Shown here piece by piece: positions 8,525-15,726 of a stretch of 64,000 nt of DNA. The position numbers and the translations under genes are program-made. Position 1 is the first letter of the stretch; the number at the start of each line of letters is the position of its first letter. Source of the DNA: Arthrobacter silvisoli (GTDB lineage: Bacteria > Actinomycetota > Actinomycetes > Actinomycetales > Micrococcaceae); assembly GCF_003369445.1 (NCBI RefSeq), contig NZ_QRCU01000037.1, positions 158,269 to 222,268 on the forward strand, in the 5' to 3' direction. A model generated the notes under the pieces. That model made no database searches. It was not told the origin of the DNA and saw only the letters and a list, made by a program, of their open reading frames with translations.

Positions 8525-9694
8525 ATGCCCACTGTCATGCCCATTTTCGGCACCAGGCCCGAAGCCATCAAAATGGCACCCATCGTTGCCGCCCTGCAGC
8601 AGTCGGACCTTTTCGATTGCGTTGTCACCGTGACAGGCCAGCACCGGGAAATGCTCGACCAGGTCAACGAACTATTCGGGATCGTCCCCGACCACGACCT
8701 CAACATCCTCCAGCAGCGTCAGTCCCTCTCGGCGATCATGACGCGCACCATCGACGGTCTCGACAAGCTCTTCGCCGAGCGGAAGCCCGACGCCGTGGTT
8801 GTCCAGGGTGACACCACGACGTCGACTGCCGGCGCAATCGCCGCCTTCTACCACGGGATTCCAGTGGTCCATGTCGAGGCCGGCCTGCGCAGCGGCGACC
8901 TCTTCTCGCCCTTCCCGGAGGAAGCGAACCGCAAGATCACCAGCCAGATCGCGAGCCTCCACCTGGCGCCGACGAGCGTCAGCAAGGCCAACCTGCTGGC
9001 CGAGGGCGTCAACGACGAAGACATCGTCGTCACCGGCAACTCCGTCATCGATGCGCTCCTGACCACCGTCGGGAAGCAGATTCCCTTCACGGACCCGCAG
9101 CTTGAAGAACTCGCCTCCAGCGGCCGGAAAATCCTCCTGGTCACCACGCACCGCCGCGAGAACCAGGGCGACGCGATGCGTGGCGTCGGACGCGCCCTGG
9201 CCCGGATCGCCGACGCCGAGCCTGACATGGTGATCGTGCTTCCGGCGCACAAGAACCCGGTGGTCCGTGAAGCCGTGCTGCCCGCGCTCGAAGGCAAGGG
9301 CAACGTGGTGGTCACGGAACCCCTGGCCTACGGCGAATTCACCCGCATGCTCTCCCTCGCCCACATCGTCCTGACCGATTCCGGCGGAGTCCAGGAGGAA
9401 GCCCCGAGCCTGGGCAAGCCGGTCCTCGTGATGCGCGACAACACCGAGCGTCCCGAAGCCGTGGCCGCCGGAACGGTGTCGCTCATCGGCACCGACGAAG
9501 ACCGGATCGTTGCCGAGGTCGACCGCCTCCTGCACGACGAGGCGCACTTTGACGCGATGGCAAACGCCGTCAACCCGTACGGTGACGGCAAGGCGTCAGA
9601 GCGCACCGTTGCCGCCATCGCGGAACTGCTGAGGATCGGCAGCCGCATCGATGAATTCGGCTCCGAACTCGACGAACGTGCCGTCCGCGTCTGA
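8525..9694 (+). CDS. wecB: UDP-N-acetylglucosamine 2-epimerase (non-hydrolysing)
   Basis: This 389-residue GT-B-fold epimerase converts UDP-GlcNAc to UDP-ManNAc in the cytoplasm. The N-terminal GTRPEAIKMAP is at residues 9-19. VQGDTTTSTAG and HVEAGLRSGD lie near 95-125, LVTTHRRENQG follows, and the C-terminal TDSGGVQEEAPSLGKPVLVMRDNTERPE region carries the substrate-binding residues; all are hallmark segments of WecB/MnaA. The ATG is preceded by GGGGGA at good spacing. It would feed WecC (29565) to give UDP-ManNAcA, and can also supply ManNAc for linkage units. The downstream gene starts 3 nt after its stop, so the two are cotranscribed. Confidence 0.96.
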   Translation: MPTVMPIFGTRPEAIKMAPIVAALQQSDLFDCVVTVTGQHREMLDQVNELFGIVPDHDLNILQQRQSLSAIMTRTIDGLDKLFAERKPDAVVVQGDTTTSTAGAIAAFYHGIPVVHVEAGLRSGDLFSPFPEEANRKITSQIASLHLAPTSVSKANLLAEGVNDEDIVVTGNSVIDALLTTVGKQIPFTDPQLEELASSGRKILLVTTHRRENQGDAMRGVGRALARIADAEPDMVIVLPAHKNPVVREAVLPALEGKGNVVVTEPLAYGEFTRMLSLAHIVLTDSGGVQEEAPSLGKPVLVMRDNTERPEAVAAGTVSLIGTDEDRIVAEVDRLLHDEAHFDAMANAVNPYGDGKASERTVAAIAELLRIGSRIDEFGSELDERAVRV

Positions 9695-9697
9695 TTG

Positions 9698-11380
9698 ATG
9701 CGCCCCTTGAAAGTCTTCTCCTATGGCGGAGGCCCTGCCTCCGCCATAGTTGACCATTTTCCCGGCGACGCCGTTCAGCAGGCGGGCCTGGTATCCCGCC
9801 AGTCGCTGATCAGCGCCATGGGCGGGCCGAGCGGCGCGGTGTTCGCGGACGCCGCGGCGCGCCCGGCTGCCGTGCGCGTCCTGCAGGCCGACATCGCCGC
9901 TTCCTTGCGGAACGACGTCGAGGCCCGCCTGCCGGGTATCGATATCGTGCTGTGGGATCTGTTCGACGAACGCTTCGGCGTGGACCGCCTTGTCGACGGG
10001 ACATACCTGACCCGTTCCCCCGAGCGGGTCAAGCACGTCACTGCCGGCTCCGGTGCGATGCGGACCATTGTGTTCGGCACCGATGAACACTTCGGGCTAT
10101 GGTGCGAAGCGGCGGAAAAGTTCCTCGGTTTCCTGGCGAGGAAAGCACTCCTCCAGCGCACCTACGTCCTGGATCTCGCGTGGGCGCGCACCGACGAAAA
10201 CGGCCTCGACGCCGAATTGCCTTTCGGCCTTTCCTCGGACAAGGCAAACGCCGAATTCTCCCGATATGCCGCGTACCTGCGCGATCGCGGCGTCCAGGTA
10301 CTGAGCCATTCCAGGACGTGGACCTCACGCAACCACAAATGGGGCCCGGCGCCGTACAACCTGCACGACGCCGTCTACGGAGAGGTAGCAGGGAAGCTGC
10401 TTGGTCTGCTGCCGGAAGAGCTCCTCGAACCGCCTGCCTCCGCCCCCGTCAACAAGGTTCCCGTCCACGGCTTTCCCGTCCACGACGCGCGGCACAAGGC
10501 ACCGATCCTGGCGTGGGCCGGACTCGATGACTTCGACGCGTCGCAGGAAGGGCGGACCCACCACAGGATTGCGCCCGCCGCCGGCGAGCTCTACGGCCTG
10601 TGCAGCCTTATCCAGAACAACGGCTCGGACACCCTGCTGGTGGTAAGCCACGGCGCCCTGAACCGGGAAAAGTACAGCCTGCCCCGCTTCGAGTGGCTTG
10701 CCACACTGGAAGGCCGGCCCGAGAACCTGATGTTCCTGGCCGACACCGCGCTCGAACCGCACAACGACCTGGAGTTGGCCTGGTTCACTGGTAGTGCCGC
10801 GGACGACCTCACCGAACGCTATGCGGAACTGGTGAAGCGGGCCGCCCGCCAGCTGGGGGCCAGGAAAATCGTCTTCATGGGCGGCTCGGGCGGCGGGTTC
10901 GCCTCCCTCGCCCTGGCGTCCAAGACTCCGGGAAGCCGCGCCCTGGTCTTCAACCCGCAGACAAACATCCAGCGGTACTGGCTGAAGTCGGTACGGAACT
11001 ACGTCAGGCGGCTTTTCCCTGAATTCGCCTCCGAGAAGCAGCTCAACCGCCTCGGGGGACGCTGCGAGCTGGCCACCGCGTATGGAGCGTCGCCGCAGCT
11101 TGAGCACCAGGTCCTGTACGTCCAGAACGACGACGACCCCCACCACATGGAGAACCATCTGGGTCCTTTCGCCGCCGCCCTGGGCATGGAACCCCGCACC
11201 GGGGTTTCGCCGGACGGCAAGGTGAGGATCGTCGTCGAACGCTTCGCCGAAGGGCACAACATGCCTTACAGGACGGTGCTGAATCCTTTCGTTGACCTGG
11301 TCCTCTCGGGATGGGACGCACCCTTTGTCCAAGGCCCGTTGCCTACGGTGGAACCGGCAGGGCGTGCGGTTTCCGGCTAG
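9698..11380 (+). CDS. DUF6270-like domain fused to an alpha/beta-hydrolase domain
   Basis: This 560-residue protein has two parts. Residues about 1-235 align with DUF6270 proteins elsewhere in the window: LWDLFDERFG, TYLTRSPE and HKWGPAPYN match the DxxDER and H-K/R-WG-x-x-PY motifs. However the N-terminal YGSCV(T/S)RD of the intact paralogues is replaced by YGGGPASAI, so the presumed nucleophile loop is lost. Residues about 250-545 are an alpha/beta hydrolase with nucleophile elbow FMGGSGGGFASLA, a following FNPQTNI motif and a likely catalytic histidine in EGHNMPY. There is no signal peptide. An ATG 3 nt after the wecB stop is used; a TTG lies one codon earlier. It converges on the first propeller gene with only 2 bp between stops. 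Substrate unknown; glycan modification is inferred from context. Confidence 0.72.
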   Translation: MRPLKVFSYGGGPASAIVDHFPGDAVQQAGLVSRQSLISAMGGPSGAVFADAAARPAAVRVLQADIAASLRNDVEARLPGIDIVLWDLFDERFGVDRLVDGTYLTRSPERVKHVTAGSGAMRTIVFGTDEHFGLWCEAAEKFLGFLARKALLQRTYVLDLAWARTDENGLDAELPFGLSSDKANAEFSRYAAYLRDRGVQVLSHSRTWTSRNHKWGPAPYNLHDAVYGEVAGKLLGLLPEELLEPPASAPVNKVPVHGFPVHDARHKAPILAWAGLDDFDASQEGRTHHRIAPAAGELYGLCSLIQNNGSDTLLVVSHGALNREKYSLPRFEWLATLEGRPENLMFLADTALEPHNDLELAWFTGSAADDLTERYAELVKRAARQLGARKIVFMGGSGGGFASLALASKTPGSRALVFNPQTNIQRYWLKSVRNYVRRLFPEFASEKQLNRLGGRCELATAYGASPQLEHQVLYVQNDDDPHHMENHLGPFAAALGMEPRTGVSPDGKVRIVVERFAEGHNMPYRTVLNPFVDLVLSGWDAPFVQGPLPTVEPAGRAVSG

Positions 11381-11382
11381 GC

Positions 11383-14229
11383 TCAGGTGCTCGCAAACTT
11401 GTGGCTCTTGAGTATGAACGGGTAGCTGAGGGTGCTGCCGACGGAACTTGTCCCGATGTCTGTGTATTTGACGGCGCCATTGGCGTCGATCCAGACGATT
11501 CCGTTGAGGTCCGGGCGGTGGCCGTAGACGGGTGAGAACGCCGTCATGGCCGAGAATCCTCCGGTGCTGAGCCGGACCGGGGTAGTGGAGACCGTGCCGC
11601 CGTACACACGCGAGTAGCGGTAGAGCGAGCCGGCCTGATTGACGATGAGGGACGTGCTGGTGGCCCGCGACGGTACCATGAGGACGAAGTTCCTGCCCTG
11701 CCAGCCTGTTCCGATCGTGGCCGGCGTACCCAAGGCGCCGGTGCTGAGGACCGGCCAGGCCCGCAGGATTCCGCTGGCGGGATCCATCGCGATGACCGAC
11801 AGGGACGTGCCCCAGATTCCCACGGCGAGGTCGACGGCGGCCCAGCCGGATGGCCCCACCACCGCCGGCGGCATGAAACCGCCGTTTGGGAGGCCCCGGT
11901 GGAGCTGCAGCGTCCCGTCGCTGTGGTTCGTCAGCACATCGAGGATGCCGTCCCCGTTCCAGTCCACGACGTGCGCCGACCGCACATATCCGCCGAACCC
12001 GGAGTCCGCGCGGATCGGGTTGCCGAAGCTCCCATCCCCCGAGGACCTGCACACATACAGCCAGGCGTTGGGCCCCACCGTGACCAGGTCCGCCCTTGAA
12101 CGGATCGTGGGCCGCTGCACCGCGTCGACTTCAACGATGTTCGTGGTGTTTTCGACGAAGAACAGCCGGCTCTGTTTGTTGACCACCATTTCCGTGTACG
12201 GGCCGCGGAGGACTTCCTTGCGGGTTTGGCGGAACGGGTCCAGGACCGTCACCGTTCCCCCGCTCAGATGAATGATGCCGCTTGCCTTCGGGAGGTACTT
12301 GATGGTGCTGGTCCGGAAGCCGGGAGAGGCCGAGCGGTAGAGGAGCTGATAGGTCGCCACCGGCGAACCGCTGGCCTTGTTCAGCCGGATCACGCCGTTG
12401 TTCGTGCTCACATAGAGGATCCCGTTGATCATGATCGGGCTGTTGATCTCCACCTCGCCCGTGAAGGGACGCGCCCAGAGCAGGCGCCCCTGGGGCACAT
12501 TCCACGCAAAGACATGGGCGGGCTTGGTATCGTAGTTCGACCCCAGCCCGCCCATGATTCCCGTCGTTCCATAGACGATGTCGCCCTCACCGACGAGGCC
12601 CAGCACCGACTGCCCGGCCACCGGGCCGGACACAACTTTGATGTCCGTGTCGTCCGCCGGGTTCAGGATGGCGAGCGCCCCGCCGTTCCGGCCATAGTCG
12701 GGGATGGTCCCGGCCACCACCCTGTTGCCGGCGGTCGCCCAGCAGATCGGCCTCGACTGGTAGTAGGGGTAGCGCAGTTCGATGAGCTTGGTCACAGCCT
12801 GGGTCACCGGGTTGAAGCGGAGCAGCACACCCCCTGTGTAGGAGCCGACATAGATCGTGGACGCGTCGTATTCAAACATGCCTTCGATCTGCGCAATCCC
12901 GGTCCCCAGCGGTGACCTCCAGGTTGTCCGTGTCGTGATGTCGACGCTTCCGATGCCGTCGCCCGTGTATCCGCCGAAGTAGATCTTGTCTTCGGACTGG
13001 GACGCCATGAGGGCCTGCAGTTTGAAGGTCTGGGCGGCGAAATTCGGTGTGACGTCCCGGATGACCGCCTGGCTGCCGACGGAAACCCTGATGCAGTGGT
13101 ACTGGCCGTCGCTCCCGCACAGGATGTTGACGAAGGTGTCCGTGTCGGACACTTCGACGTCGATGGCCCGGGCGGTGTCCGGGACGAGGCACACATACGA
13201 CGCTTCCAAGGTCCTGGTGTCGATCCGCATCAGCTTGTGGACCCCCACCGTGTTCCACACGGCATAGGCATCCAAGGAACCGGGCGCCGACCCACTGGTC
13301 ATCGCGGAGGGCATCCAGTCCCACGGACGGGTGACCCACGTGTCGTTGGACGTGCGGTAGACCTCGAACCGGAGCATCCCGTCGGCGCCATCGAAATAGA
13401 TGAAAAGAACGTCCCCGTGGGCGTCGATCCGGTGGACGAATCCGGTGGACCGGGCATCCGGGAGGGGAATTTCGCGGATCTGATCCGGGCTGTCGGTGTG
13501 CCAGGTGAACACGGTGGGCTTCTGCGAGCCGGTTCCAACATAGACCCACCCCGGCCCGTCGATGGCGAGTGAGCGGATGTACTGGGTGTCCGGGCGGATC
13601 CGGGCGGTATGCAGGGTTGCGCCGGTCCGCGGGTCGAAGCGGGTGGTGTTGCCCGTTGGGTAATTACCGTTCCACACCCTGTCCTTCGAGTCCACGGCGA
13701 CCGCGAAAGCCGCGTTGGTGGACGTCGGTGCCGTCTGGTAAGCATCCGTAACGGTCCCGGAAAGCGTGACCCTCTTGACGGTGTCGTCCGCGCCGAAGGC
13801 AAGCAGTGCCCCGGTTCCGGCTTCGACGGCAGTTTTCCCCACGCCCCCGCCGCTGGCCGGGAAGGGGACAAGGGACAGCTCCCGGACACCCGTGGCGGCA
13901 TCGAGGATCTGGAGTTGATCAGTCAGCCCGGCGCTTCCGGCGGCAATCTTCAGCGCTCCGGTGCTCGTCCGGAAGAAGGCTGCGTTGACCTGCGGAATGC
14001 TCGAAAAGACGTTGCGGTACCGCCTCAGCACGGCTGAGGGTTCCGTTCCGACCGTTGTCAATGCAACGTCGGAACCGAATGCGGTGTCGAGGGACGCGGC
14101 CGCTGCGGGTGGAGCACTCGTTGCAACCCGCCCAAGTCCTGCGCCCGCCCCCAGGACGACGGCTAGGGACAGTACGGACCGTCTGCGGATATGGGGAGTA
14201 TTGCTGGCATGTGCCTCGTGGTCGTTCAT
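11383..14229 (-). CDS. Tat-exported beta-propeller / FG-GAP-like repeat protein, copy 1
   Basis: This 948-residue secreted protein has an N-terminal twin-arginine signal (RRRSVLSLAVVLGAGAGLG, about 15-34, with a likely cleavage after AAAA). The body (about 50-690) contains repeated PQQ/WD-like blades such as LQILDAATGVRELSLVPF, YVGTGSQKPTVFTWH and ILYVSTNNGVIRLNKASG. The C-terminal part (about 700-948) starts with an FG-GAP/VCBS-type repeat (HVVDWNGDGILDVLTNHSDG) and ends ILKSHKFAST. No catalytic motif is evident, so a carbohydrate- or protein-binding role outside the cell is plausible. It is preceded at 28 nt by deacetylase copy 1 and appears cotranscribed. It is a close paralogue of the protein at 15727-18552 across its full length. 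Confidence 0.78.
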   Translation of the reverse strand: MNDHEAHASNTPHIRRRSVLSLAVVLGAGAGLGRVATSAPPAAAASLDTAFGSDVALTTVGTEPSAVLRRYRNVFSSIPQVNAAFFRTSTGALKIAAGSAGLTDQLQILDAATGVRELSLVPFPASGGGVGKTAVEAGTGALLAFGADDTVKRVTLSGTVTDAYQTAPTSTNAAFAVAVDSKDRVWNGNYPTGNTTRFDPRTGATLHTARIRPDTQYIRSLAIDGPGWVYVGTGSQKPTVFTWHTDSPDQIREIPLPDARSTGFVHRIDAHGDVLFIYFDGADGMLRFEVYRTSNDTWVTRPWDWMPSAMTSGSAPGSLDAYAVWNTVGVHKLMRIDTRTLEASYVCLVPDTARAIDVEVSDTDTFVNILCGSDGQYHCIRVSVGSQAVIRDVTPNFAAQTFKLQALMASQSEDKIYFGGYTGDGIGSVDITTRTTWRSPLGTGIAQIEGMFEYDASTIYVGSYTGGVLLRFNPVTQAVTKLIELRYPYYQSRPICWATAGNRVVAGTIPDYGRNGGALAILNPADDTDIKVVSGPVAGQSVLGLVGEGDIVYGTTGIMGGLGSNYDTKPAHVFAWNVPQGRLLWARPFTGEVEINSPIMINGILYVSTNNGVIRLNKASGSPVATYQLLYRSASPGFRTSTIKYLPKASGIIHLSGGTVTVLDPFRQTRKEVLRGPYTEMVVNKQSRLFFVENTTNIVEVDAVQRPTIRSRADLVTVGPNAWLYVCRSSGDGSFGNPIRADSGFGGYVRSAHVVDWNGDGILDVLTNHSDGTLQLHRGLPNGGFMPPAVVGPSGWAAVDLAVGIWGTSLSVIAMDPASGILRAWPVLSTGALGTPATIGTGWQGRNFVLMVPSRATSTSLIVNQAGSLYRYSRVYGGTVSTTPVRLSTGGFSAMTAFSPVYGHRPDLNGIVWIDANGAVKYTDIGTSSVGSTLSYPFILKSHKFAST

Positions 14230-14257
14230 GGTCTTACCTACCTAGTCATCTCCTGTC

Positions 14258-15604
14258 TCACGCCGCGAGCAATTGCGGTGCCTGGACCAGTAGTTCGCCG
14301 CCGGAAACGGGTGTGAGCTGGACCCGGACGGTCCGTGTCCCTGTCAATGGCAGGGTGACGTACTGATGCAGCGCGGTGTTGGTTCCTGAGCCGCGTACGG
14401 TGACGTACCTCGCCGCGCTGAACCGTGCGGGCGATTCGGCGTCGAACACCTCGAGCTTGAGCCGCACCCCGGTGCCGGAACGCACGGACATCCGCAGCTG
14501 CCGGGTGGAACCTGCGTACACGCCAAGCGCGCAGTCTTTGGACAGCGCGGTCGAGCGCGTTCCCCTGCGGGCGTAGTGCCCGCCTTGTTCGGCACGGAGG
14601 GACCACTTCGCGGACAAACCGTTCCAGCCGTTCCAACCGTTGCTGAACCCCTGGTCCCCGCCCAGGAGGTCATGCCGCGACGGGCCGTCGAGCTGCGCGA
14701 GCATGAGGCCGCCCACGGTCAGGATGTCCAGCCGGCCAGCGTCCCGTTCGGCCGCGCACCAGGCGAAAAGGTCTTCGACGGCGGCAAGGCCGGCGGCATT
14801 GAGGGAACTGGGGTGGTACATGAAGCACACGCCCTTGTGCTGCCTCCGTGCAGCATTGACGAAGTCCTTTCCGCGCCACGCGACGGCCGCGTCATCGATC
14901 CGTATGTGGCTTCGGCCCATGTTGAGAAGCGCTTGTCCCGTCATGGACCAGTACCCTGGCATGTACCCGGTGGAAAGCGCATGCTGCTGTGTAATGAGCC
15001 GGCCGGCCAGGTGTTTCTGGAACGACGACCAGTTGGCGCCGCCGTCAAACCCCCGGTAGTTCGTGCCGCCGACCCCGGGGGGAACGAACAGCTCGATCGG
15101 CAGCTTGGGCAGCGAGCGCGCCAGGGACCAATGGGCCTCCACGATTTCCTCCGTGAGGCGCAGATCCGTGGCGGCATCGCGATGCGTGGCGCTGTGGTTC
15201 GCCACCTCAATGCCGTTCTCCAGAGCACTCCTCTCCAGGAGCGGGAAGGGCATCAGCTCGCTTCCTGCGGGCCCCTTTTCAACCGCAGTCATCTGGGACA
15301 TCGCTGCAATAGTCACCGGTATGGCGTATTTCCGGTGCAGGGGCAGGAGATCGGCCTTGAACCTGTTCAGGTGGTGGTCACAGCGGAAAGCGACAGCCGC
15401 ACGCCCCGCCGTCCCGATCGCTCCGCCGCGGCGTGCAATGAAAGTATCGAGAAGCGTTTGGTTGAACGCGAAGGGGTACGGAGCCGGTGAGTCCGCCGCG
15501 TGTGCGGATCCGAGACCGGTCAGGAACACAGGGGTGGCCGCAAGCTGGCCCGCAAGAAACTGCATTGCCCGCCGACGGCTGAAGGGTATGAGACCATCGT
15601 GCAT
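14258..15604 (-). CDS. Tat-exported polysaccharide-deacetylase-like protein, copy 1
   Basis: This 448-residue secreted protein has a Tat signal (SRRRAMQFLAGQLAATPVFL and onward, ending in SAHA). A divergent NodB/CE4-like domain follows: FRCDHHLNRF takes the place of the first Asp motif and NHSATH is the metal-binding H-S/T-x-x-H motif, with VPPGVGGTNYRGF and FMYHPSSLN farther on. The C-terminal 120 residues look like a beta-sandwich (HQYVTLPLTGTRTVRVQLTP). CE4 enzymes remove N- or O-acetyl groups from surface glycans. The start is the ATG with AGGGGAG 4-5 nt upstream; an ATG 27 nt earlier lacks such a site. It heads the pair deacetylase-propeller and has a close paralogue at 21089-22426. Confidence 0.75.
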   Translation of the reverse strand: MHDGLIPFSRRRAMQFLAGQLAATPVFLTGLGSAHAADSPAPYPFAFNQTLLDTFIARRGGAIGTAGRAAVAFRCDHHLNRFKADLLPLHRKYAIPVTIAAMSQMTAVEKGPAGSELMPFPLLERSALENGIEVANHSATHRDAATDLRLTEEIVEAHWSLARSLPKLPIELFVPPGVGGTNYRGFDGGANWSSFQKHLAGRLITQQHALSTGYMPGYWSMTGQALLNMGRSHIRIDDAAVAWRGKDFVNAARRQHKGVCFMYHPSSLNAAGLAAVEDLFAWCAAERDAGRLDILTVGGLMLAQLDGPSRHDLLGGDQGFSNGWNGWNGLSAKWSLRAEQGGHYARRGTRSTALSKDCALGVYAGSTRQLRMSVRSGTGVRLKLEVFDAESPARFSAARYVTVRGSGTNTALHQYVTLPLTGTRTVRVQLTPVSGGELLVQAPQLLAA

Positions 15605-15639
15605 GAGCTCCCCTGACACTGCACCCAGCATGCTTGACG

Positions 15640-15660
15640 TCCGTTGAGCGTTCGGTTATA
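15640..15660 (-). promoter_or_regulatory. Probable -10 region before deacetylase copy 1
   Basis: On the minus strand this AT-rich patch includes TATAAC (and an adjoining TAGCCT) and lies about 40-55 nt before the ATG, in the 122-nt gap after propeller copy 2. The gap also contains a terminator-like hairpin, so the deacetylase-propeller pair is likely transcribed separately from copy 2. Confidence 0.35.
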
Positions 15661-15689
15661 GGCTAGCCCTCGTTCCGCCGGGGCGAAAG

Positions 15690-15702
15690 GGACCGCGGGT
15701 CC
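15690..15702 (-). terminator. Hairpin downstream of propeller copy 2
   Basis: GGACC and GGTCC form a 5-bp stem with a 3-nt loop, followed on the minus strand by CTTTCG. It lies 25 nt after the stop of propeller copy 2. The short stem makes it a weak call. Confidence 0.35.
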
Positions 15703-15726
15703 TTACAGGGAGCACGTCGGATGGCC

